64,000 bases of DNA from Novibacillus thermophilus (GTDB lineage: Bacteria; Bacillota; Bacilli; Thermoactinomycetales; Novibacillaceae). Below the pieces are notes generated by a model that worked only from the letters and a program-made list of their open reading frames with translations, was not told where the DNA came from and did no database searches. Position 1 is the first letter of the stretch. Each line of letters starts with the position of its first letter. Shown here in pieces: positions 52,294-61,574 of the stretch. The position numbers were made by a program, and so were the translations under genes. Location of the stretch: NCBI RefSeq assembly GCF_002005165.1, contig NZ_CP019699.1:806001-870000 (forward strand), given 5' to 3'.

Positions 52294-53528
52294 ATGGGGA
52301 TTGTCGTGCAAAAGTTTGGAGGTACATCCGTAGGGAGCATCGAACGCATACGCAAAGTCGCCGAACGTGTCAAAGGAACGCGCAACGAAGGGCACCAATG
52401 TGTCGTCGTTGTTTCTGCTATGGGGAAATCGACCGACGAACTCATCGAAATGGCGAAACAGCTGTCTCCTTCCCCGCCAGAGCGCGAAGTCGATATGTTA
52501 CTGACGACCGGAGAGCAAGTGTCGATCTCTTTGTTGACGATCGCCCTGCAAGAATTAGATGTTCCGACACGATCGTTAACCGGTTGGCAGGCTGGCATTG
52601 AAACAGACGAAGTGTTCGGAAAAGCTCGTATTACGTCCATTCAGACTGACAGGTTGAGACCGTATTTGGACGCTGGTGAAGTGTTGGTCGTAGCTGGGTT
52701 TCAGGGGCAGTCCCCCCGTCGGGAAATTACAACGTTAGGGCGGGGTGGATCGGATACGACAGCTGTTGCACTGGCAGCGGCGCTGGAAGCGGACTACTGC
52801 GAAATCTATACGGATGTGGCCGGGGTGTTTACGGCGGACCCCCGCATCGTACCGTTTGCACAGAAGCTGGATGAGATTTCGTTCGACGAGATGTTGGAAC
52901 TGGCGAACCTGGGCGCAGGTGTGTTGCACCCGCGTGCAGTAGAGTGTGCCAAAAATTTCGGAGTCGAACTCGTCGTAAGGTCAAGCTTTACGGACGAACC
53001 GGGAACACGAGTAAAGGAAGTGTGTGAAATGGAACAGCAACTGAAAGTGCGCGGCGTCGCCCACGACCTTGATGTGGCGCGAATTAAAGTGTTGGGATTG
53101 CCGAACGAGTCTGACAAAATGGCTGATCTCTTCAGTTTATTGGCACAAGCCAACATTAACGTGGACATTATCGTACAAAGTGAACACGCCGCCGATACAA
53201 TGGACGTCTCCTTCAGCGTTCAAGAGGCAGAAGCGGAAAAAGCTGTTCGTGTGCTGGAAGAGTGCCGGGATGAACTGGGATACGAGCGCGCCCTGGTCGA
53301 ATCGGGACTGGCGAAGGTCTCCGCCGTCGGAGCCGGAATGGTGACGCATCCAGGCGTTGCGGCGACCATGTTTAAAACGCTAACGGATGCCGGCATTCCC
53401 ATTAAAATGGTCTCAACGTCAGAAATTAAAATCTCGTGCGTCATTCCCTCGACAAGGCAAAGGAAGCTGTACAGTTGGTACACACTGCTTTTGCCTTAGA
53501 CGCGAGTAGAGAAGCCGTTGAAAGCTGA
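52294..53528 (+). CDS. lysC: Aspartate kinase, one-base frameshift near the 3' end
   Basis: The enzyme phosphorylates aspartate, the first step to lysine, threonine, methionine and diaminopimelate. VQKFGGTSVGS, LLTTGEQVSISLL and GRGGSDTTAVALA mark the kinase domain. Two ACT domains follow (VRGVAHDLDVARIKVLGLPN and AVGAGMVTHPGVAATMFKTL). As written the frame ends at 53499 after CVIPSTRQRK. Adding one C to CCC at 53446-53448 restores LDKAKEAVQLVHTAFALD and ends at 53528, the normal C-terminus. ATG 52294 or TTG 52285 could start it, with AAAGGAG upstream. Confidence 0.93.
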
Positions 53529-53562
53529 TGCTGCATTTTATAGAGCCTAAAGTCCACTATAA

Positions 53563-53590
53563 AGAGTAACGGATAGACGTTACTCTTTTT
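53563..53590 (+). terminator. Terminator of lysC
   Basis: AGAGTAAC and GTTACTCT form a perfect 8-bp stem around GGATAGAC, followed by four further T's. Confidence 0.85.
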
Positions 53591-53707
53591 GTGTCGTGGA
53601 CCTTTTGCTTGCGTTCCTTGACGCTCTAGAATCTTGGGAGTACAATGAACATGTTAATGAACATGTTGCAGTCGTACGTTTCTCATATCTTGAAGGAGGA
53701 CAGAACG

Positions 53708-54370
53708 TTGGCAGAGAGCAAAAGTTTTGTGAGCCGCAGGCTTCATTCCCTGCTGGGAGTCATTCCCGTTGGAGCTTTCTTAGTTGTACATTTGATCACG
53801 AACTATTATTCGACGATGGGCGAAGAAGCCTTTCTAAAACAGGTGGAACTTTTGGAAAGCCTTCCGTTTTTGCTCGCCATTGAGTTCGTGTTCATTTACA
53901 TACCGATACTGTTCCACGGGATATACGGGCTCTACATTGCCTTCCAAGCGAAAAACAACGTCTCGCAATACGGGACCTTCCGCAACGTCATGTTTATGTT
54001 ACAGCGTATCACAGGAGTTATTACGCTCATTTTCATCATCTGGCACGTTTGGCAAACGCGCATGCAAGTGTTTTTCGGCAACTTAGAGCCGATCCACTTT
54101 GGCACCCGCATGCACGAAATTTTTTCTAACCCTGTTTGGATGGTACTGTACGTGATCGGTTTAATCGCTTCCGTCTTCCACTTTAGCAACGGATTGTGGT
54201 CGTTTCTCGTTTCATGGGGCATTACTGTCGGTCCGCGGGCGCAGCGCGTCGCCACGTATGTGTGCGGAGTCATCTTCGTCTTGATGACGTATGTCGGCAT
54301 CCGCGCGATCTTCGGTTTTCTCGACCCGGAATTTGCGTCAGTGAGTTTAACATTGCTGTCTACAAGGTAA
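53708..54370 (+). CDS. sdhC: Succinate dehydrogenase cytochrome b558 subunit
   Basis: A 220-residue five-helix haem-binding anchor of respiratory complex II, Bacillus type. RRLHSLLGVIPVGAFLVVHL begins the first helix. Haem ligand histidines lie in that helix, LFHGIYGLYIAF, LIFIIWHVWQTR and VFHFSNGLWSF. The TTG at 53708 follows AAGGAGGAC at 8 bases; an upstream in-frame ATG at 53645 has none. It heads sdhC-sdhA-sdhB. Confidence 0.95.
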   Translation: MAESKSFVSRRLHSLLGVIPVGAFLVVHLITNYYSTMGEEAFLKQVELLESLPFLLAIEFVFIYIPILFHGIYGLYIAFQAKNNVSQYGTFRNVMFMLQRITGVITLIFIIWHVWQTRMQVFFGNLEPIHFGTRMHEIFSNPVWMVLYVIGLIASVFHFSNGLWSFLVSWGITVGPRAQRVATYVCGVIFVLMTYVGIRAIFGFLDPEFASVSLTLLSTR

Positions 54371-54381
54371 GGGGATTTCAG

Positions 54382-56145
54382 TTGAATGCGAAAATAGTCA
54401 TTGTCGGAGGCGGGCTCGCCGGCTTGTCTGCTGCAATGAAAGCTGCAGAAGCGGGTGCGGATATAGACTTGCTGTCCATTGTGCCGGTTAAAAGATCCCA
54501 CTCTGTATGTGCACAGGGCGGCATTAACGGTGCAGTTAATACAAAAGGTGAAGGAGATTCGCCGTGGGAACACTTTGACGACACCGTATACGGAGGAGAC
54601 TTCCTCGCGAACCAACCACCGGTTAAGGCGATGTGTGAAGCGGCTCCCGCGATTATACATTTGATGGACCGGATGGGGGTCATGTTTAACCGGACCCCAG
54701 AAGGTTTGCTGGACTTCCGCCGCTTCGGCGGAACGAAACACCACCGCACGGCTTACGCCGGCGCCACTACCGGCCAGCAGCTCCTCTACGCGTTAGATGA
54801 ACAAGTGCGGCGATGGGAAGTTGCCGGGCGGGTGACCAAATATGAACACTGGGAATTTGTCGGTATCGTCCTGGATGATGAAGGCGTATGCCGCGGCGCC
54901 GTAGCCCAAAACTTGAGGAACATGGAATTCAAGGTGTTCCGGGCAGATGCGGTCATTCTGGCGACTGGCGGACCGAGTATCATCTTCGGCAAGACGACGA
55001 ACTCGATGATAAATACTGGAACGGCGGCCAGCGCTGTGTATCAGCAGGGGGCCCGTTACGCAAACGGCGAGTTTATTCAAGTGCATCCCACCACGATCCC
55101 TGGCGATGACAAGCTGCGCCTCATGTCCGAGTCAGCGCGCGGGGAAGGGGGGCGCGTCTGGACGTATAAAGACGGCAAGCCATGGTATTTCCTGGAAGAG
55201 TGGTACCCGGAGTACGGTAACCTCGTGCCGCGCGATATCGCGACGCGTGCTATTTTCAAAGTGTGCGTGGAAATGAAACTCGGGATTAACGGGGAGAATA
55301 TGGTTTATCTCGACCTGTCTCACATGGATCCAAAAGAGTTGGATGTAAAGCTCGGCGGGATCTTGGAAATATACGAAAAGTTCATGGGCGAAGACCCGCG
55401 CAAAGTTCCAATGAAGATCTTTCCGGGCGTGCACTACTCCATGGGCGGTCTCTGGGTCGATTACGATCAAAAGACGAACATTCCCGGGCTGTTTGCCTGC
55501 GGTGAGTGTGATTACTCCATTCACGGAGCAAACCGCCTCGGCGCAAACTCCCTTTTGTCCTGTATTTACGGCGGTATGCTCGCCGGTCCGAAAGCGATCG
55601 AGTACATTAACGGACTGGAAAAGTCCGCATTGGACATGGACTCGGGCATTTTTGACCGGGAATTGAAACGGCAGCAAGAAGTGTACGACAACATAACGAA
55701 GATGGACGGTGACGAAAACCCGTATAAACTCCATCAAGAGCTCGGCAAAATTATGACGGAGAACGTGACGGTCGTTCGCTACAATGATAAATTGAAAGAA
55801 ACAGACGACAAAATACTAGAACTGATGGAGCGTTACAAGCGTATCGGCATCAGCGATACCGGTAACTGGAGCAACCAGGTAACAACTTTTACGCGGCAGT
55901 TGTGGAACATGCTCGTCCTGGCCCGCGTGATTACCATCGGCGCTCTCAATCGCAACGAAAGCCGTGGGGCGCACTACAAGCCGGAGTTTCCTGAGCGCAA
56001 CGATGAGGAATGGCTGAAGACGACGATTGCGATGCACACGGAAGACGGTCCCCAATTTACGTACGAAGATGTAGATACGTCGCTGATCAAACCTCGAGAA
56101 CGTCGCTACGACGTTTCGAAACAGGGGGCGAAAGCAAATGGGTAA
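54382..56145 (+). CDS. sdhA: Succinate dehydrogenase flavoprotein subunit
   Basis: A 587-residue catalytic subunit with covalent FAD that oxidises succinate to fumarate. The FAD loop VGGGLAGLSAAM is at the start. The FAD-linking His lies in RSHSVCAQGGINGA. Active-site segments include HPTTIPGDDKLRLMSESARGEGG and HYSMGGLWVDYDQ. The TTG at 54382 follows AAGGGG; it is 11 bp after sdhC. Confidence 0.96.
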   Translation: MNAKIVIVGGGLAGLSAAMKAAEAGADIDLLSIVPVKRSHSVCAQGGINGAVNTKGEGDSPWEHFDDTVYGGDFLANQPPVKAMCEAAPAIIHLMDRMGVMFNRTPEGLLDFRRFGGTKHHRTAYAGATTGQQLLYALDEQVRRWEVAGRVTKYEHWEFVGIVLDDEGVCRGAVAQNLRNMEFKVFRADAVILATGGPSIIFGKTTNSMINTGTAASAVYQQGARYANGEFIQVHPTTIPGDDKLRLMSESARGEGGRVWTYKDGKPWYFLEEWYPEYGNLVPRDIATRAIFKVCVEMKLGINGENMVYLDLSHMDPKELDVKLGGILEIYEKFMGEDPRKVPMKIFPGVHYSMGGLWVDYDQKTNIPGLFACGECDYSIHGANRLGANSLLSCIYGGMLAGPKAIEYINGLEKSALDMDSGIFDRELKRQQEVYDNITKMDGDENPYKLHQELGKIMTENVTVVRYNDKLKETDDKILELMERYKRIGISDTGNWSNQVTTFTRQLWNMLVLARVITIGALNRNESRGAHYKPEFPERNDEEWLKTTIAMHTEDGPQFTYEDVDTSLIKPRERRYDVSKQGAKANG

Positions 56146-56883
56146 AACGGTCCAATTGATTATCACCCGACAAAAGGATCGGGACAGTGAACCTTATAAA
56201 GAAGAGTTTGAAATTCCGTACAGGGAGAACATGAACGTCATCAGTGCGCTGATGGAGATTCAGCGGAACCCTTACAACAAACAGGGGGAAAAGGTGGCGC
56301 CGGTCGCTTGGGAAGCGAACTGTCTGGAGGAAGTGTGCGGCGCCTGCTCCATGGTGATCAACGGACGTCCCCGTCAGGCGTGTACCGCTCTCATCGACAA
56401 ATTAGAACAGCCGGTACGCATTGAACCGATGCGCACATTTCCAGTGTTGAGGGATCTCATCGTCGATCGAAGCCGCATGTTTGACGCCCTGAAACGGGTG
56501 AAAGCGTGGATACCGATCGACGGATCGTATGACTTGGGACCGGGACCGCGCATGGCCGAAACGAAGCGGCAGTGGGCGTACGAGTTGTCCAAGTGCATGA
56601 CGTGCGGTGTCTGCCTGGAAGCATGTCCGAATGTGAACAGCAAATCGAATTTCATGGGGCCGTTTATCGTCGGACAAGTGGAGTTAAAAATCTCCATCCG
56701 ACAGGTGAGATGAACAAAGAAGAGCGCATTGAAGCGCTGATTGGGGAAGGCGGTCTGCAGGAATGCGGTAACTCGCAAAACTGCGTACAGTCTTGTCCGA
56801 AAGGGATTCCACTCACGACGACTATCGCGTCGATGAACTGGGAAGCCACGAAATTTTCACTGAAGAAATGGTTGAGCAATTAG
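56138..56883 (+). CDS. sdhB: Succinate dehydrogenase iron-sulfur subunit, one-base frameshift
   Basis: The electron-transfer subunit. The 2Fe-2S ligands are in CLEEVCGACSMVINGRPRQAC; the first part of the 4Fe-4S/3Fe-4S set is CMTCGVCLEACP. As written the frame stops at 56713 after ELKISIRQVR. Adding one A to the A5 run at 56686-56690 restores ELKNLHPTGEMNKEERIEAL and the last cluster CGNSQNCVQSCPKGIP, ending at 56883 (~248 residues, normal). A broken sdhB beside intact sdhC and sdhA is unlikely, so this is probably a sequence error. It overlaps sdhA by 8 bp. Confidence 0.93.
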
Positions 56884-56889
56884 TCTATG

Positions 56890-56920
56890 CAGCAGCTCCC
56901 TAAGGGGGCTGCTGTTTTTT
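56890..56920 (+). terminator. Terminator of the sdh operon
   Basis: CAGCAGCTCCC pairs with GGGGGCTGCTG (one mismatch or bulge) around TAA, followed by six T's. From here to 57076 nothing else is supported. Confidence 0.88.
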
Positions 56921-57076
56921 GACGGGGATTTCCTCGGCTTGCTGGGTGGCCGGTCCGTCTGGACATTCATTTTATAGACTGGTTGTTCTCACTGGTAAGC
57001 ACCGTGTGTCGGCGTTGCGTTTCACGCCCGTTAATACGACCGAATGTGATTGGTGCCCGTTCTGTTGTGAAATGAC

Positions 57077-57121
57077 GACACCCCCTTGCTGAAAGGTTTA
57101 CGTTGTAAGCAAGGGGGTGTC
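57077..57121. repeat. 14-bp perfect inverted repeat without a T-tract
   Basis: GACACCCCCTTGCT (57077-57090) and AGCAAGGGGGTGTC (57108-57121) are exact reverse complements with a 17-nt spacer. It lies 19 bp after the stop of the minus-strand transglycosylase gene. It is probably a transcription-end or mRNA-stability hairpin, but neither side carries a good T-run. Confidence 0.7.
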
Positions 57122-57139
57122 ACCATTAAGCGCACTTCG

Positions 57140-57832
57140 TTATGCCAATGCTAAACGGTCCTTTAACACGCGGTCGACGTAGTGACGGGTTTCGGCAAAA
57201 GGCGGAATCCCGTTGTAGCGGTCGACGTTGCCCGGTCCGGCGTTGTACGCAGCGAGGGCCAATGCCGTATTGCCGTTGTAACGGTCGAGCATTTGCCGCA
57301 AGTAGCGAGTTCCGGCAAAGACGTTTTCCATCGGGTCAAATGGGTTTTGAACACCAAGGGAACGGGCGGTCGTCGGCATGAGTTGCATCAGGCCTTGTGC
57401 TCCTGCGTGGGAGACGGCATTCGGGTTAAAGGAGGACTCGTTTTTGATGACACTTTTAATGAGCGCGAAGTCTACGTCGAACGCTTCACTTGCTCGCCGG
57501 ATAATCCCGTCGAAGTCAAGCGGTTTCCTCGCGTCACCTTGCACGTTCAACGGCTGAGCGTCAACCGGTTTCGTACCTTTTGCCGCGTATGGGCGCGTTG
57601 TTAACTCCTCGAATGGTCCGTGAGTGTTTACATGTAAACTGTTGCCGTACATCTCGTACATCCGCCTGTGTTCTGTACGCCGCCAATCCGAATGTTGCAT
57701 CATTTGCTGCGTCAATAACGTGTGAAACGATTCTGCAACGGGTTGCTGCGACCATTCTGTACGCGTGATTTTACGCGGGTGGGACGTTTGGGCGTTTAGA
57801 TAGTAAATCGGCTGATGGTGGATGGGTTCCAT
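57140..57832 (-). CDS. Lytic transglycosylase (SLT domain)
   Basis: A 230-residue peptidoglycan-cleaving enzyme. The SLT domain covers residues ~105-230: the catalytic Glu is in [15 protein letters not shown], with [16 protein letters not shown] and [15 protein letters not shown] following. There is no signal peptide, only a ~100-residue hydrophilic N-terminus, as in some Bacillus CwlQ/YjbJ-type enzymes exported by other means. The ATG follows AAAGGGTG. Confidence 0.9.
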   Translation of the reverse strand: MEPIHHQPIYYLNAQTSHPRKITRTEWSQQPVAESFHTLLTQQMMQHSDWRRTEHRRMYEMYGNSLHVNTHGPFEELTTRPYAAKGTKPVDAQPLNVQGDARKPLDFDGIIRRASEAFDVDFALIKSVIKNESSFNPNAVSHAGAQGLMQLMPTTARSLGVQNPFDPMENVFAGTRYLRQMLDRYNGNTALALAAYNAGPGNVDRYNGIPPFAETRHYVDRVLKDRLALA

Positions 57833-57931
57833 GTCAAAACACCCTTTCGTACCGATTATGTAATATTATCGGCATTTCGTCCCAATTTGTACAGCGTCTA
57901 TATTAAAAAATAGTCAGCTCCGTCTGGCGCG

Positions 57932-58954
57932 TCAGCGGGAAATTCCCATTTCTAACTCGTTGGCTGTTCCGAGGTCGATTTTTTCTTGAGTTAAATTGAT
58001 TTTAACGATTTCATCTTGCACTGCCTCCGGTTTACGAACGTCTATGGATATTCCAGATTTCGGAAAAGAGTGAGCATCTTTTTTCAGTTCGCCGAGAAGG
58101 ACTCCTACAATTCCGTGTTCATTGACAAGGGCGATATCCTCGGTGTGGGCGGGAAGAACGATCGTTTCCTCTGAGGCTTCGCGCATGCGGGAATGAGCTT
58201 CGACACTCCGGCGGAATGCCTCGTGTCGTATAGGGTGGTCGCCGCTCAAGAAGAAGCGGTCTCCGTAAAACAGGCCGACAGATAGATCCATCTGACGGTT
58301 TATGTTAGGCAACACGATCACGTCGATCGGCGTGTCTCCGAGGGGCAGGGTAGACTGTTCTTCCAACGGATGGCTCTCGCCCTGAAATCGTTCATCTGAC
58401 GGCACATAGTACGGGCTCCCCGTCTTAGCTGCAAGTCTCGCCGCTCCTGACACGTGATCGCGGTGGAGGGTTGTGTCTACGACACATGAAATGTCGACAC
58501 TTTCGGCGTGGGCCAAGCCCAAATAGTAGTCGATGTGGTACGAGGGGTCGACGATCATCGCTTCATCGCCTGATGTCACCATATACGACAGGCATCCCCG
58601 CGACAGGCGGTGGATTTGCCACACTTTCACCTGTTCATCGAAGCCGACAACTACTGGATGGTAGAATTGGTTCCATGCCAGATGCCCTCCAGCCAAATAA
58701 CGGACTGTCCACCCTTTGTTCGCTATCCTTTCCGCATACTGCTGGCACGTATCGCTGTCGTGGCAGACGAGAAATATTTCTGCCCCGTCGGGAAAATCAG
58801 CGTTGGCGGGGGATTGTTCGCGCAGTTGGGTCAAACGTTCCCCTTGGAACAGCCACTGCCGCGGACGATGATGCGTCACTTCTTGAATCGCGATCATTTT
58901 GTTCCGTTTCATCTCACGGGACAGTTCTTCTACGCTTAAACTTTCAATCGTCAT
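57932..58954 (-). CDS. Rhodanese-like domain fused to a metallo-beta-lactamase-fold domain
   Basis: A 340-residue cytosolic protein. Residues ~10-98 resemble a rhodanese, with Cys64 in the loop LVCHDSDTC and GWTVRYLAGGHLAWN after it. Residues ~105-290 form a metallo-beta-lactamase fold of the persulfide-dioxygenase (ETHE1/BLH) type. The metal motif is altered: TTLHRDH at 161-167 where HxHxDH is expected, so the first His is Thr. The middle PGH motif is also absent, while SGD (237-239) and LPAH (H270) remain. Domain order is reversed relative to the usual MBL-rhodanese fusions. GAGGTGAA precedes the ATG. Sulfur metabolism is possible; catalysis is doubtful. Confidence 0.8.
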   Translation of the reverse strand: MTIESLSVEELSREMKRNKMIAIQEVTHHRPRQWLFQGERLTQLREQSPANADFPDGAEIFLVCHDSDTCQQYAERIANKGWTVRYLAGGHLAWNQFYHPVVVGFDEQVKVWQIHRLSRGCLSYMVTSGDEAMIVDPSYHIDYYLGLAHAESVDISCVVDTTLHRDHVSGAARLAAKTGSPYYVPSDERFQGESHPLEEQSTLPLGDTPIDVIVLPNINRQMDLSVGLFYGDRFFLSGDHPIRHEAFRRSVEAHSRMREASEETIVLPAHTEDIALVNEHGIVGVLLGELKKDAHSFPKSGISIDVRKPEAVQDEIVKINLTQEKIDLGTANELEMGISR

Positions 58955-59114
58955 CGTGGTGGTTCACCTCAATTTGTCGATTGGTTTTCTCGAATTTTTA
59001 GTTAGTTTTCTCGAACGGCGTGGATTCATGCAACAAATCTAGATTTGTCGAATAGGGCAAGCCGCTCAAGGCATAAGGCTTAGTAAAGTTGACGAGATGG
59101 GGGCGAGGACGTTG

Positions 59115-59816
59115 ATGAGGTTGAACCGCATTTCCATCGAACGGGTTTGGCCGGTGTTGGACACAGAAGTGCTCGCTTTTTCGGAATTGAGACAAGATGA
59201 GTTGTATCCGAGTATCCGCCCGAACCAAATTGTCTCTTACATTGAAGGGGCAGTTGAATTTGGCAGGCAGGCAGGAAAGGAGTATGAGTACAACGGCGAT
59301 CTGGCGCCGCTGATGGAGCATATTGTGCGCAGTGACACGAGGGTGACCTTTGTCGATGAGCCAAAAAAGGACGGGGACAAACTGATCAGAGCCCAGTACA
59401 TTCGCAAACCCGCCACGATACTCGTGTATCGCCCGTCGTTGGAACAGATGGACCATTTTTTCCTCAGGAGCGGATTTCACATACGGCAGGAAGATTTAAT
59501 CGCCCTGCACGTGTGCCATGAGTGGTTCCACCATTTGGAAGACACCCGTTTCGGCCGAACGGACGACAAACTTCCGAAAATCGTTATGCGTAAAGTCGGG
59601 CCCGTCATGTTTAAACAGCCTGTGGAGAGTACACGGGAGATTGCGGCCCACGCCTTTACGCAGCAAGTCATAGGCCTTTCGTGGTATCCGCTGTTACTCG
59701 ATCTGTTGATCGATTATTCGGAACGTAAGGTAAAGAAAGAGCAAATCAGGGACAGCTTTAACGGGCTTAAGCAGGAATTCAAACGGGCCGTCGAAGCAGA
59801 TGTGACCGCTGTATAG
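59115..59816 (+). CDS. Unknown protein with HEXXH zinc-protease-like motif
   Basis: A 233-residue soluble protein I cannot assign to a named family. HVCHEWFHHLED (HEXXH at ~135-139) lies in a predicted helix, and a second helix, ESTREIAAHAFTQQVIG, supplies a Glu near 175. This is the spacing and arrangement of gluzincin-type metallopeptidases. The C-terminus is helical and basic. ATG 59115 (GCGAGGAC upstream) is chosen; ATG 59097 is possible. It is divergent from the rhodanese-MBL gene. Peptidase activity is inference. Confidence 0.7.
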   Translation: MRLNRISIERVWPVLDTEVLAFSELRQDELYPSIRPNQIVSYIEGAVEFGRQAGKEYEYNGDLAPLMEHIVRSDTRVTFVDEPKKDGDKLIRAQYIRKPATILVYRPSLEQMDHFFLRSGFHIRQEDLIALHVCHEWFHHLEDTRFGRTDDKLPKIVMRKVGPVMFKQPVESTREIAAHAFTQQVIGLSWYPLLLDLLIDYSERKVKKEQIRDSFNGLKQEFKRAVEADVTAV

Positions 59817-59948
59817 CTGAGATGTTTCTTTTCTTTGTTAGAAGCCGGTTGACGGTTCCGGATTTTCAATGGGTTTGTGTCAGCGAGAATTTCATTTAAA
59901 TAGGTGACAAAGCTGCTTTCAGCAATTTAGGAAGAAACTCTACATTCT

Positions 59949-61553
59949 CTACTCATTTTCGTTGTAATATTTATCTCCTTGCAGAGGGCGTTCCGGCAGG
60001 AAAAAGGTGCCGATTAAGCACAGTACGGCGAACACGAGGCCAACTTCAAACAACTGGTTGATCCCGGCTGTCAGGGACGCTTTTACGGCGTAGAGCAGTT
60101 GCTGGAACATCTCTTGTCCTGCTTCTCCGAAGGCGGCGAACTGATCGGCCATTTCCTGCTGCGCTTGTTGCGTCAACATAGTTTGTGGGTCGAACCGGGC
60201 CCAATCACCAGAGAGATCTTTCAGTTCGTCGGGCAATGTGACGTTCAAGCTGCTCTGGAATCCCCGGTTGAGAATCGATCCGAAGATCGGGGAGGCAATG
60301 ACACCGCCCAAGGAGGAGACGAATTGCTGGGTGGCATTCACAGTTCCCATCATCCGGTAAGGGAAAGCGTTTTGCACCGCGATGTTCAACAGCGGCATGA
60401 GGGAACCGACTCCTAGTCCGAGGACGACCATGTTGACGATGACCGTCGGAAATTGCGTCTCAACGTCCATGTTCATCAACAAAAGAGAGCCGAGGACGAT
60501 GAATGCTGCACTGACGTGGGACAAGGTGCGGTATTTCCCTGTCTTCGTCATGAGTTGCCCGGCAACCACACTGCCGATGATAAAACTGATCATCATCGGT
60601 GACATGACCAAACCGCTGTTTTGAGCGTTGAGCCCGATGACGCCTTGGATGAACAACGGGAGGAACATGATGCTGCCGAACATCGCCATGGAGACAAAAA
60701 TGCCGAGAACGAGCGATGTGGTAAAGATGCGGTTTTTAAACAGAGAGGGAGTGATCACGGGATCGGACGCCTTCTGCTCAAACCAGATGAACAAAACTAA
60801 GACAGCTGTACCACTCCCGAATAGCACCCATATGACCGGGGACGTCCAAGTGTATTTCGTCCCGGCCCAAGTGAATCCCAATAAAACGGGGACGAGACCT
60901 GCGATGAGCAGAAGAGAGCCAAACCAATCTACCTTCGATTGCTCTTTGGCGCGCACTTTGGGCAGGGCCAATAGGACGCCGATTAAGGCGAGCATGCCGA
61001 ACGGCAGGTTGATGTAAAACACCCAACGCCAGGAGAACGTTTCTGTGATCCACCCGCCAATGACGGGGCCGAGAATGCTGGACAGACCAAACACGGCGCC
61101 GATCACTCCCATCCAGCGTCCGCGTTCTTTCGGATTAAAAATATCACCGATTGTCGCCCGGGGCATACTCATCATCGCTCCAGCTCCGATTCCTTGTACT
61201 CCTCTGGCCAGCACTAATTCCAGCATCGAATGGGCTAGCCCGCAGGCTGCCGATCCGATCATAAACACGATAAGGCCGAAGACGTAAAACGGTTTTCGCC
61301 CGTACACATCGGACAATTTTCCGTAAATGGGAACCGTGACGGCGGAAGTGAGCATAAAGGCGCTAAACAACCACGCATAGAGCGAGAACCCTTGTAATTC
61401 TCCGACGATGGTCGGGATGGCAGTAGAGACGACCGTTTGGTTCATCGAGGAGAAGAACATTGTAAGGAGTACCGTGGCAAGAGCCCACCACTTGCGTTGT
61501 CCCGTAATCTGGTTCGTCGTTTGTACGTTGGACTTTATTATCTCTGTCGCCAT
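59949..61553 (-). CDS. MFS multidrug exporter, DHA2 (EmrB/QacA) family
   Basis: A 534-residue, 14-helix drug:proton antiporter. SMNQTVVSTAIPTIVGELQG begins the first helix, and YGKLSDVYGRKPFYVFGL is the conserved A-type loop. The motif-C region is AVFGLSSILGPVIGGWI. The ATG at 61553 has GAGGAG 8 bases upstream. It lies 21 bp after the tetR gene on the same strand, forming a self-regulated efflux operon. Confidence 0.94.
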   Translation of the reverse strand: MATEIIKSNVQTTNQITGQRKWWALATVLLTMFFSSMNQTVVSTAIPTIVGELQGFSLYAWLFSAFMLTSAVTVPIYGKLSDVYGRKPFYVFGLIVFMIGSAACGLAHSMLELVLARGVQGIGAGAMMSMPRATIGDIFNPKERGRWMGVIGAVFGLSSILGPVIGGWITETFSWRWVFYINLPFGMLALIGVLLALPKVRAKEQSKVDWFGSLLLIAGLVPVLLGFTWAGTKYTWTSPVIWVLFGSGTAVLVLFIWFEQKASDPVITPSLFKNRIFTTSLVLGIFVSMAMFGSIMFLPLFIQGVIGLNAQNSGLVMSPMMISFIIGSVVAGQLMTKTGKYRTLSHVSAAFIVLGSLLLMNMDVETQFPTVIVNMVVLGLGVGSLMPLLNIAVQNAFPYRMMGTVNATQQFVSSLGGVIASPIFGSILNRGFQSSLNVTLPDELKDLSGDWARFDPQTMLTQQAQQEMADQFAAFGEAGQEMFQQLLYAVKASLTAGINQLFEVGLVFAVLCLIGTFFLPERPLQGDKYYNENE

Positions 61554-61574
61554 GACATCCACTCCTCTTTCTTT

